DNA of 7,355 nt, taken from assembly GCA_040904765.1 (NCBI GenBank), contig JBBDST010000023.1:1-7355 (forward strand), read 5' to 3'. This document shows positions 1 to 5,495 of the stretch, in pieces. Position 1 is the stretch's first letter. Each line of letters begins with the position of its first letter. The position numbers were made by a program, and so were the translations under genes. This DNA comes from JBBDST01 sp040904765. Its GTDB lineage: Bacteria > Actinomycetota > Nitriliruptoria > Nitriliruptorales > Nitriliruptoraceae. Under the pieces are notes generated by a model, which ran no database searches, was not told where the DNA came from, and saw only the letters and a list, made by a program, of their open reading frames with translations.

Positions 1-652
1 TTTCGCCCGCACTTAACACCAGCTTGTGCGCCCGCCAGTGAACTGCGCGGAACTGCGGTTCATCTCGCAAAATCATCCAGTAGGAGGGCACCCCGTCGAC
101 ATTAAGGTTGTCGCGAGCCCACGTTCGTATCTCGGTTTCCAGTTCGATATCCGCTGTTGATGCAGCGTCGTCCGCTTCGCGAGCAACTACGAGGTGTTGC
201 GGATCAAGCCGGAAACCCGCTGCGCCAACCGACGCGCCAACGACGTGCTCTCCGATGGCGACAAGTTCGGTGAGCGCCTTTTCGGTTACTCCCAGCCGCA
301 ACACGGCGGCCCCATGGGAGGTCAGTCAATAGTCACACTTATTGACCATCGAAATGGTGGTATGAATCCCCTGCTTGGTCAGGTCTGGCAGCTGCAGCGC
401 TTTAAAGTCATAGCGGCCCTGCTCGAAAGCCAGTTCCATGTACTCCGGCCAGTGCAGTTTCGCGCGATGTACCTGCAACACGTCGTCTGGTTCAACGCGT
501 TCGCGGCGAGCTAGGCGCTCAAGCGCCTCCCGCTTTTCAGGTGGCAGTTCGCTGACGGGAGGAAAATGGACCGTGGGCATTTCAGCGTCTTTCACTCGTT
601 GACAGAAACGGCATACCGCGAAGTAGTCAAGGTGGGTCCCCATATTCTGCAC
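1..652 (-). CDS. AhpD/CMD-like selenoprotein, in-frame TGA as Sec (partial)
   Basis: The frame runs from GTG at 652-650 off the left edge and is broken only by TGA at 328-326. Read through, the junction is K-C-D-Y-[TGA]-L-T-S-H-G, which matches the C-x-x-C-x3-H redox centre of AhpD/carboxymuconolactone decarboxylase proteins with Sec in place of the second Cys. The N-terminal side (M-P-T-V-H-F-P-P then LPPEKREALERL) and the helical downstream part (GVTEKALTELVAIGEHVVGA) fit the same fold. The segment near the left edge (PSYWMILRDEPQFRAVHW) looks like the start of a second helical half. By family the likely role is a thiol or selenol disulfide/peroxide reductase in the cytoplasm. The Sec is residue 109 from GTG 652, or 85 from ATG 580, which is the conventional family N-terminus. 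No start has a strong ribosome site. A second gene starting at GTG 304 is the alternative, but it would split the motif and has only a weak GGGG upstream. Confidence 0.82.
289..320 (-). promoter_or_regulatory. Bacterial SECIS-like hairpin after the TGA codon
   Basis: On the minus strand, directly downstream of TGA 328-326, CTCCCA (320-315) pairs with TGGGAG (294-289). After a one-sided TGGG bulge (314-311), GCCGC (310-306) pairs with GCGGC (299-295), leaving the loop CGTGTT (305-300). Twenty nucleotides separate the TGA from the loop, and G is the second loop base. Both fit the general bacterial SECIS pattern of a stem-loop just 3' of UGA with a conserved G near the loop start. This would recruit SelB to insert selenocysteine. 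It was folded by eye only. Confidence 0.72.
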
Positions 653-791
653 GTTGACCCAGCCAGTGCAGCGTAGACAACAACCGTTGAAGCCGCCGGT
701 CTATTCCCAACGGGCCACGTTCACTTAAACTTGCGGCACAGAGAAGAAAAACCTGAACACACCGTGATCTTTAGAAACCTCTTGGTGGATC

Positions 792-829
792 GTTTGCCTG
801 TCCGTTGTGGTTGAAACGGGTAGGCAAAC
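792..829. repeat. 15-bp stem hairpin in the divergent intergenic region
   Basis: GTTTGCCTGTCCGTT (792-806) pairs along its whole length with AACGGGTAGGCAAAC (815-829) around the 8-base loop GTGGTTGA. Thirteen pairs are Watson-Crick and two are G-U if read as RNA from the plus strand. No T-run follows, so it is not an ordinary terminator. It may be a structured RNA, a leader element or a protein-binding site. Confidence 0.6.
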
Positions 830-915
830 AGCTTCCACGTGCAAGCAGGTCAGGCAAGTACTGCCGTCCTATCGGCATGAGGAGTCTGGGACTAAGGACG
901 CCAATCTCATCGCTG

Positions 916-933
916 CGCACGTACGTATGTGCG
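916..933. promoter_or_regulatory. Candidate operator palindrome
   Basis: CGCACGTAC (916-924) is followed at once by GTATGTGCG (925-933). Eight of nine positions are complementary, with one G-T exception. A compact uninterrupted dyad of this size is typical of a binding site for a dimeric regulator. It lies about 275 bases before the peroxiredoxin-like gene and about 265 bases before the selenoprotein gene, so it could serve either. No regulator can be named. Confidence 0.35.
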
Positions 934-1141
934 ATCGTTGCCCACCCAACCAAAGTTGAAAAACTGCATCGGCGCAGTGCAACGATTCGTTGACACAACG
1001 CAAGGATCGCCTGAACGTTGACAGACACCAGTCGAACATCGTGGGCAAAAACGCACCCCACTCTTCTCGTTTGACCACCCTCGGCGCCCGATAGCTAGCA
1101 CATCGGCCCAGACGAATGCTGCCGTGGAGGGAATAGTTATG

Positions 1142-1164
1142 GTGCCAGTCGGGTTGGCACTTTT
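1142..1164 (+). terminator. Terminator-like hairpin upstream of the peroxiredoxin-like gene
   Basis: GTGCCA (1142-1147), loop GTCGGGT, and TGGCAC (1155-1160) are followed by TTTT. The stem is short and the T-run modest. It sits 44 bases before the ATG at 1208, so it either ends an upstream plus-strand transcript or acts as a leader attenuator. Confidence 0.4.
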
Positions 1165-1207
1165 ACGTTTACTCTCGGAGCAGACCTGAATCCTTGAAAG
1201 GTTCGAA

Positions 1208-1690
1208 ATGACACTGCCCGTAGTTGGAGAGCCGTTTCCAGACCTCAAATTTCCCGTTGTTGGCGCTGACGATCGGCAACTGAGCGAAATCACCCTTGGC
1301 CGATGGAGTCTGATTCTCTTCTACCGCGACGACGACTGCAGCTTGTGCCAAGCCTATTTTGACCGCGTAAGTCAGCAGCGCGACGAACTTGAGCACATGG
1401 ACTTTCAAATAGTCGCACTAAGCGCAGACAGTAAAGAGCGCGCAACAAGTGTTCGTGACAAGCACGACCTCTGGTTTCCGATTGGCCACAGCCTGCCGCT
1501 GTCATTCGGCAAAGAACTTGGCATCTATGTGAACGCTGATCGAAAATGCTTTGAACCGGCCTTTTTCATCCTTGATACAAACGGTCTGCTCGTTCACGCC
1601 AGTATCCAATCAGGCCCCCACGCCAGGCCACTGATCGAAGAACTCGCAGCGCTCATTGCACGCAAACGCTCAACGACCCCTGCACGCTAA
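1208..1690 (+). CDS. Peroxiredoxin-like (AhpC/TSA, redoxin) protein
   Basis: This is a 160-residue single-domain thioredoxin-fold protein, a normal length for an AhpC/TSA or Bcp-like peroxiredoxin. The N-terminus VGEPFPDLKFPVV matches the usual opening (G-x-x-x-P-D-F). The strand SLILFYRDDDC leads into Cys44-Ser-Leu-Cys47 at the start of the catalytic helix, and FEPAFFILDTNGLLVHA near residues 120-136 matches the family's P-x-x-F-x-I-D-x-x-G strand. The expected role is thiol-dependent reduction of peroxides in the cytoplasm. The active site is CxxC rather than the classical P-x-x-x-T-x-x-C, so a disulfide reductase role is also possible. GAAAGG, seven bases before ATG 1208, supports the start. 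It lies next to an AhpD-like gene, a family known to reduce AhpC in some bacteria; partnership here is inferred. Confidence 0.85.
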   Translation: MTLPVVGEPFPDLKFPVVGADDRQLSEITLGRWSLILFYRDDDCSLCQAYFDRVSQQRDELEHMDFQIVALSADSKERATSVRDKHDLWFPIGHSLPLSFGKELGIYVNADRKCFEPAFFILDTNGLLVHASIQSGPHARPLIEELAALIARKRSTTPAR

Positions 1691-1744
1691 CTAAGACCTG
1701 CCGCAGTCATCTGCGCATACAGAGTCATGCACCGTTCGCTATAT

Positions 1745-1785
1745 CGACCTTTAGGGCTGAACTGACAGCCTCGCCCCGAAGGTCG
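1745..1785. terminator. Two-tier hairpin between convergent genes
   Basis: CGACCTT (1745-1751) pairs with AAGGTCG (1779-1785), and inside it GGCTG (1755-1759) pairs with CAGCC (1766-1770) around the loop AACTGA. It lies between the stop of the peroxiredoxin-like gene and the stop of the convergent cupin gene, the right place for a shared transcript end. No T-run follows on either side, so intrinsic termination is doubtful. Confidence 0.35.
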
Positions 1786-1852
1786 CCGGTGGCTCAGTCG
1801 CGATCGCAACAGATTGCTTCTGGCTGCATCGCCAAAAACGCCGTTGCTCCGT

Positions 1853-2248
1853 TCAGGCAGTGGCTTCTGGGACGCCGCTGACAGCCACCGTAATAAGCAC
1901 GACCGTGTCAGTGATCGCCTCGAGTGCGTGCGGCCCGTCAGGACAGGCAACCCACATCCCGTCGGTCAACGTGACAGCTTCATCGCCGCGGGTAAACAGG
2001 CTGGTGCCACGCATACCAAGTAGCGTGATCGGTCCCGGAGCGACATGTTCCTGCAGTTTCTGACCGGCGGTGAGCGCCAGCAGCGTCTGCTTCAACGTGG
2101 AACCCGACCCCGGGGTCATGGTGCGTCCCGAACGTCCTGCGTTTAACTTGCCGGCCTCGACGAGCAGTTCGTCTGCGGCTGCGTGGAGGTCGACGGGGCC
2201 CTCGGGCTGCGTTGGTGTCCGCCTGGGTGCGTGCGCGTTACTGTCCAT
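1853..2248 (-). CDS. Small single-domain cupin protein
   Basis: This 131-residue protein has one conserved beta-barrel domain of the cupin_2 type. After a loose N-terminal tail of about 18 residues and a helix (DLHAAADELLVEAGKL), the barrel starts at SGRTM. Motif 1 is reduced to A-G-Q-K-L-Q-E-H68-V-A-P-G with MRGTSLFTRGDE following. Motif 2 is D-G-M-W-V-A-C-P-D-G-P-H107-A-L-E-A. Only His68 and His107 of the usual three-His-plus-Glu metal set are evident, so it may be a sensory or binding barrel rather than an enzyme. Small cupins like this often appear in stress and metal neighbourhoods, but the ligand is unknown. GAAAGAG lies nine bases before ATG 2248. It converges on the peroxiredoxin-like gene with a 162-base gap. 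Confidence 0.82.
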   Translation of the reverse strand: MDSNAHAPRRTPTQPEGPVDLHAAADELLVEAGKLNAGRSGRTMTPGSGSTLKQTLLALTAGQKLQEHVAPGPITLLGMRGTSLFTRGDEAVTLTDGMWVACPDGPHALEAITDTVVLITVAVSGVPEATA

Positions 2249-2459
2249 GGGTCAACTCTTTCGTCGGTGTTCACGTCGATGTGTGGTTTGTTCATTCGTC
2301 TCGTAGTCCCGCCAGTAGTCCATCACGGGCCAGGTGAACCGTAAGCGTCAAGCCCGCATTGCAGGTGCTCGCCTGCACCGAGGGAAAACCAGTCGTTCCC
2401 ACGGCCATATCCAATCGTCGTTGCGCAAACACCAACGTATGAGGCTTTTTGTGTTTACG

Positions 2460-2504
2460 AACGTCCATCTGGCCACACCCGTGTGGGGATCGGAACGTTT
2501 TTTT
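2460..2504 (+). terminator. Rho-independent terminator-like hairpin, plus strand
   Basis: The core CCACAC (2473-2478) pairs with GTGTGG (2481-2486). Outside it ATC (2467-2469) pairs with GAT (2488-2490), CC (2465-2466) with GG (2492-2493), and AACGT (2460-2464) with ACGTT (2495-2499), with small bulges. It ends in a run of seven T (2498-2504). The tight core loop (CC) could open to a larger loop. No plus-strand gene precedes it. Confidence 0.45.
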
Positions 2505-2750
2505 GGCGCTACGACCAGAGGCAACGTCAAAAGAACCCGAGGCCTGCCGACCAAACGACCACTTGACCCACAATAGCCCGGACGTAGCCTCTTTACAGCG
2601 CCTGCAACTGGCCCCATTTTTCTTTCCCACGCCCGAGTAGGAAGCACACAACAGCTTGAAGCCCGGATGGACCGGGTTATGCGCCGGCTGACTTCACCGT
2701 TGCCACAGCACTCCTGCGGTTTGTCTTCTAGCAACCACTCAAATCGGGCG

Positions 2751-2774
2751 CAGCACCACTTTGCACAGCACCAC
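2751..2774. repeat. 9-bp direct repeat upstream of the DUF305 gene
   Basis: CAGCACCAC occurs at 2751-2759 and again at 2766-2774, 15 bp from start to start, about 110 bases before the DUF305 start. It could be a regulator site, but with only two copies chance is possible. Confidence 0.3.
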
Positions 2775-2881
2775 GCGCCACGCCAACGTTCAATCAAAAG
2801 CCATCTTCCTCGACGCGCCCCAGATCAAAGACATTCAACACAGTGCACGCCCAGCAGACGTTCAACGAGAAGGAGCACCCA

Positions 2882-3478
2882 ATGGCAGATGACTACGCAA
2901 AACGAAACCGTAACGACCACAGCGACGACCACTCGGGCATGAACAAGCAGATGTATCTGCGGTTCGTGGCGATGCTCGTGACGGCGATGGTCGTGATGTA
3001 TTGGACAATGTTTGTCACGTCGTGGGATGTCAGTCATGTTCGCTTTAGTGAAAGCCGTGTATTCATGGCCCTCACAATGGGCGGAACCATGGGTCTGGTG
3101 ATGCTCGCCTGGATGCTGAACATGTATCGCGACACCAAAGCGAACATGGCCCTTGTGTTGGCAAGCTTGTTGTTGTTCGGTGGGGCTGTTTTTTTGGACC
3201 GCAGTCAAACCACCGTTGACGACACATCGTTTATGAGCGGCATGATCCCTCACCACTCGTTGGCGATCACACGATCAGAACGGTTCGCCAATCAAGATGT
3301 TCGGGTATGCGAACTTGCCGTAGCGATCAGCGAAGCGCAACGCCAAGAAATCTTTGAGATGGAGTGGCTAATCGCCGATATTGAAGAAAACGGCGTCGCC
3401 GAAACAGCCGCACAGGCAGAAGCCCGCCCCATCCCCGAGTACGACGTGTCCGCCGATCGCACCTGCCCAACGAGATAG
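2882..3478 (+). CDS. DUF305 family membrane protein
   Basis: This protein has 198 residues. A hydrophilic His/Asp-rich head (residues 1-23, including DHSDDHSG) is followed by three membrane helices (about 27-46, 61-81 and 88-105) and then the DUF305 region. Its hallmark is F-M-S-G-M-I-P-H124-H125-S-L-A-I, followed by the helix ending in EAQRQEIFEMEWLI. The layout (RFVAMLVTAMVVMYW, VRFSESR, then a R-S-Q-T-T-V linker) is that of the membrane-bound DUF305 branch. DUF305 proteins often sit beside copper genes; a copper or metal-handling role is therefore inferred from family context, not proven. AAGGAG eight bases before ATG 2882 decides the start over an ATG at 2843. Cys143 is notable between the two conserved parts. 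The cupredoxin gene follows 95 bases downstream. Confidence 0.88.
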   Translation: MADDYAKRNRNDHSDDHSGMNKQMYLRFVAMLVTAMVVMYWTMFVTSWDVSHVRFSESRVFMALTMGGTMGLVMLAWMLNMYRDTKANMALVLASLLLFGGAVFLDRSQTTVDDTSFMSGMIPHHSLAITRSERFANQDVRVCELAVAISEAQRQEIFEMEWLIADIEENGVAETAAQAEARPIPEYDVSADRTCPTR

Positions 3479-3483
3479 CTTGT

Positions 3484-3499
3484 TTGACGAGATCTTGAC
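3484..3499 (+). promoter_or_regulatory. TTGAC direct repeat (11-bp period), copy C
   Basis: TTGAC occurs at 3484-3488 and at 3495-3499, exactly 11 bp apart, within TTTGACGAGATCTTGACG. The site lies 75 bases before the cupredoxin start. Near-identical paired boxes occur at 4410 and 6832. An 11-bp direct repeat places both boxes on the same helix face, as with response-regulator sites; that reading is inference. Confidence 0.5.
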
Positions 3500-3573
3500 G
3501 TCAGCCAGAGGCCTCCTTGAACGATTGCCGGCACGTTCACTAAGCGAGTTTCTCACCGCGCAAAGGAACAACG

Positions 3574-4221
3574 ATGATGCTGATGGCACCCTGGTTCGGA
3601 TTGGCCCTTGCGGTCGTACTAGCGGCCCTGTGGCTGTTGTCACGCCGCGATGATGAACGTGACGATGTTGCGCTTAACGTGCTGGACCGCCGTCTGGCGC
3701 AAGGAGATTTGAGCGTCGAGGAGCATGCGCAGCGACGTCACGCTGTGCGTGCGGGTGGCCACAGTTCACGGTCGCGGTCAGCCCGGTGGGTCGGGCCAGT
3801 CGCGGTCATCGCGGCAGCGACTCTCATCGTGATCCTCTTAAACGGAGTTGGCATGATGAACTGGGGCAACAGCGGGTGGATGGGTAGCCACATGGGATGG
3901 GGCGGCTCGTCATCTTCGACCGCTGACGTGATCAACGACGCACCTAAAGTCACGGTAGAAGCGGGCGAGCTGTGGTTTAAACCGGCCACCATCTTCGTCA
4001 CGGTCGATGCGCCCGTGAATCTCCAACTGGTGAACACCGGAGACATGTTCCACGATCTGACGATCCCCACAGCCAACGTGGTGTTAACGGCCGAGCCGGG
4101 CGAGCAGGCCATCAGCGCCGTTGAGTTCAGCGAGCCGGGCAGCTACGAGTTCTTCTGCAGCGTCCCAGGGCATACGCAGGCAGGGATGCGCGGCACGATC
4201 GTGGTCGCTGAGGCGAGCTGA
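3574..4221 (+). CDS. Membrane-anchored cupredoxin with SHOCT-like segment
   Basis: This protein has 215 residues. Order of parts: membrane helix 1 (about 5-23); a SHOCT-like segment (about 33-57, ALNVLDRRLAQGDLSVEEHAQRR); membrane helix 2 (about 73-92); a linker rich in Met, Trp and His (94-111); and a cupredoxin domain (about 124-213). The type 1 copper ligands are visible as His160 (M-F-H-D), Cys195, His200 and Met205 in F-C-S-V-P-G-H-T-Q-A-G-M. The domain should lie outside the cytoplasmic membrane, where it would bind copper for electron transfer or storage. AAAGGA before ATG 3574 supports the start; the next codon is also ATG. The TTGAC repeat upstream is shared with the PCYCGC gene. A broken relative of this gene lies at 4510-4840. 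Confidence 0.9.
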   Translation: MMLMAPWFGLALAVVLAALWLLSRRDDERDDVALNVLDRRLAQGDLSVEEHAQRRHAVRAGGHSSRSRSARWVGPVAVIAAATLIVILLNGVGMMNWGNSGWMGSHMGWGGSSSSTADVINDAPKVTVEAGELWFKPATIFVTVDAPVNLQLVNTGDMFHDLTIPTANVVLTAEPGEQAISAVEFSEPGSYEFFCSVPGHTQAGMRGTIVVAEAS

Positions 4222-4257
4222 CTGGTCAGTGACATCGAAGATGCGCCGGTGCGTACA

Positions 4258-4509
4258 ACCAGGCGACCGACGGTCGGATGTCGCGTCAGCGCACCAATCC
4301 TCCGTTTAGTGCAGCGGGATCAACCGTGTGACCAGCGGGACGTGCCGCGCTTTGGGCGCACGTGACGTGCGGGATGCGGTCACCACGGCCACTTGGCGTT
4401 GCAAAAAATTTGACGGGTTCTTGACACCGTCCGCACCTCTGTGCGGCATCGTATAAACACTGACAACGAGATGGCATCGTGATCGAACCCGCACGGCCGC
4501 AAACCCGAC
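4258..4509 (+). repeat. Diverged copy of the csoR-tail to PCYCGC-start segment
   Basis: This segment matches 6682-6945 in colinear order. It opens with the same 14 bases ACCAGGCGACCGAC and carries GGTCACCA-like sequence before the promoter. It shares the TTGAC pair, CACCTCTG, GCGG-CATCGT, GACAACGAG, a GTG start and CGCAAACCCGAC. It differs by many substitutions and several indels, so the duplication is old. It ends where similarity switches to the cupredoxin gene at about 4510. Bases 4222-4257 to its left hold no recognised feature. Confidence 0.6.
4410..4425 (+). promoter_or_regulatory. TTGAC direct repeat, copy A, upstream of the pseudogene
   Basis: TTGAC at 4410-4414 and 4421-4425 are 11 bp apart, in TTTGACGGGTTCTTGAC. 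Downstream come a perfect inverted repeat CCGCAC-CTCT-GTGCGG (4431-4446) and TATAAA (4452-4457). The gap from the second TTGAC to TATAAA is 26 bases, too long for a standard -35/-10 pair, so the boxes are more likely a regulator site. Confidence 0.5.
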
Positions 4510-4840
4510 GTACTAGATCAACGGCTAGCGCAGGGCGACCTGACCGTTGAGGGGCGTGCCCAGCGACATCGAGCTCTCGTGCGCGTGGCGACCGTTCACG
4601 ACCGTCGTCAGCCCGGTTATCGCAGTGGCGACTCTGGCCGTAATCCTGCTCATCTGGATGTCGATGACGAGCTGGAGTGGAAACGAGAGGATGGACGGCC
4701 ACATCGGCTAGCGCGGTTCAACATCTTCGATGACCGAGGTTACCGACGATGCTCGCGAGGTCGAGATCGAGCCGGGCGAGATGACGTCACTCGCGATCGA
4801 CGAGGTCGCGCTGGATGCCAACCTCACGAAGATGCACTAA
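4510..4840 (+). pseudogene. Broken cupredoxin-gene copy fused to a PCYCGC-gene start
   Basis: The first part, from GTA 4510, translates as VLDQRLAQGDLTVEGRAQR, matching the SHOCT-like segment of the intact cupredoxin protein (VLDRRLAQGDLSVEEHAQR). The match resumes in another frame after about 4616, where VIAVATLAVILL corresponds to VIAAATLIVILL of membrane helix 2. Further on, S-S-M-T-E-V-T-D-D-A-R-E-V corresponds to S-S-S-T-A-D-V-I-N-D-A-P-K-V. An in-frame TAG (4709-4711) stands where the intact gene has Trp109, and TAA (4838-4840) follows. The copper-binding part with His, Cys, His and Met is absent. Its upstream part (4258-4509) derives from a different gene's promoter and start, so transcription would give no working cupredoxin. 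Confidence 0.75.
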
Positions 4841-4947
4841 GGCAAACCACCCCGGCCCTGTCAAAGTTCTCCATCGACATTGCAATGGGACTTGGCTATC
4901 GTGAGATAAAGCAGTGGCACGACTAGGCGACTAGATGGGGAAAACTC

Positions 4948-5409
4948 ATGGGTCGGATTGTGGTTGGTGTCGACGGTTCAGATAGATCTCGGCGAGCATT
5001 GCTCTGGGCAGATCAACAGGCCACGCTGCAAGGTGCTCTCCTCGAGGTGATCTACATCTACAAACACCATCTCGCCGGTCTGGCCTACGGGGCCGATGAG
5101 AACGCCAGAAGCGCCTCAACAGCGGTAGCGATGCGCGAGAAGATCGAGTCTGCTGCCCACGAAGCCGCCATGCACTCGCAAGCGCTGGTGGACAAGATGG
5201 TTGAAGAGCTTGACCAGACAACAGTAACAGGCATGGCTATCGAGAGCTCTCACGTGGCTGACACGCTCATTGAACACTCGAAGGGTGCGGATCTACTCGT
5301 GGTCGGTTCTCGCGGCCATGGCGGTTTCCAAAACTTAATGCTCGGCTCGGTAAGTCAGCAGTGCGCCCAGCATGCTGAGTGTCCGGTTGTCATCGTCCCT
5401 GCCAAGTAA
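4948..5409 (+). CDS. Universal stress protein, UspA family
   Basis: This 153-residue protein is the normal length for a single Usp domain. The first strand is RIVVGVDGSDRSRRAL, with Asp9 in the nucleotide pocket. The ATP-binding motif G-x2-G-x9-G-S is complete as G120-S-R-G123 through G133-S134, followed by the last strand CPVVIVPAK. Members of this ATP-binding branch are cytoplasmic dimers induced by stress, starvation or low oxygen; the partner here is unknown. GGGG lies nine bases before ATG 4948. It follows the cupredoxin pseudogene by 107 bases and converges on the cytochrome gene. Confidence 0.92.
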   Translation: MGRIVVGVDGSDRSRRALLWADQQATLQGALLEVIYIYKHHLAGLAYGADENARSASTAVAMREKIESAAHEAAMHSQALVDKMVEELDQTTVTGMAIESSHVADTLIEHSKGADLLVVGSRGHGGFQNLMLGSVSQQCAQHAECPVVIVPAK

Positions 5410-5452
5410 GAACTTCTTCGTGCGTTGCGTTGGTCGTATACGGCTGTTCAAC

Positions 5453-5495
5453 GATCACCGTCACCGAGGCCGACTGGGAGGGTCTGACGGCGATC
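5453..5495. terminator. Inverted repeat between convergent genes
   Basis: GATCACCGTCA (5453-5463) is complementary at ten of eleven positions to TGACGGCGATC (5485-5495), around a 21-base loop. The right arm overlaps the stop codon of the minus-strand cytochrome gene, and the left arm lies 44 bases after the Usp stop. The position suits a bidirectional transcript end, but there is no T-run. Confidence 0.35.

Larger units (their letters stand above)
653..1207. other. Long intergenic region rich in inverted repeats
   Basis: I see no convincing gene in this 555-base gap between two divergent genes; the short open frames lack recognisable motifs. It holds a 15-bp hairpin (792-829), a near-perfect 18-bp palindrome (916-933), the small palindrome CAACGATTCGTTG (980-992), two TTGACA boxes (990-995 and 1018-1023) and a terminator-like hairpin (1142-1164). 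It must contain the promoters of both flanking genes. The proximal part on the left (703-653) may also be a decayed or alternative N-terminal extension of the selenoprotein gene. Confidence 0.6.
2249..2881. other. Intergenic region without a convincing gene
   Basis: This gap of about 630 bases lies between the divergent cupin and DUF305 genes. Minus-strand open frames at 2292-2651 and 2348-2797 are unconvincing: they are rich in Cys, Trp and Arg, overlap each other, have no recognisable motif, and run through a terminator-like hairpin. It contains the inverted repeat TGCAGG/CCTGCA (2360-2377), a plus-strand terminator-like structure (2460-2504), the short inverted repeat CCCGG/CCGGG near 2662-2676, and a 9-bp direct repeat (2751-2774). 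The DUF305 promoter should lie near its right end. Confidence 0.55.

Noticed and set aside
302..325. A second separate gene starting at GTG 304 after a true TGA stop
   Set aside because: It would split the C-x-x-U-x3-H motif, and the only ribosome-site candidate is a weak GGGG; a single selenoprotein explains both halves.
771..1061. Minus-strand open frame of 96 codons
   Set aside because: No domain, no ribosome site, and the region is dominated by inverted repeats.
2640..2700. Possible tRNA-Sec (ACTTCA anticodon-like stretch near 2690)
   Set aside because: No acceptor stem, no T-arm motif and no matching anticodon stem could be found.
2348..2797. Minus-strand open frame of 149 codons in the cupin-DUF305 gap
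   Set aside because: It is Cys-, Trp- and Arg-rich with no motif, overlaps another equally poor frame (2292-2651), and passes through a terminator-like hairpin.
4219..4230. Short palindrome CTGACTGGTCAG at the cupredoxin stop
   Set aside because: A 5-bp stem with a 2-base centre is too small for a terminator and has no T-run.
4579..4926. Plus-strand 115-codon frame over the pseudogene
   Set aside because: It reads the wrong frame after the pseudogene's frameshift; the similarity to the cupredoxin continues in another frame.
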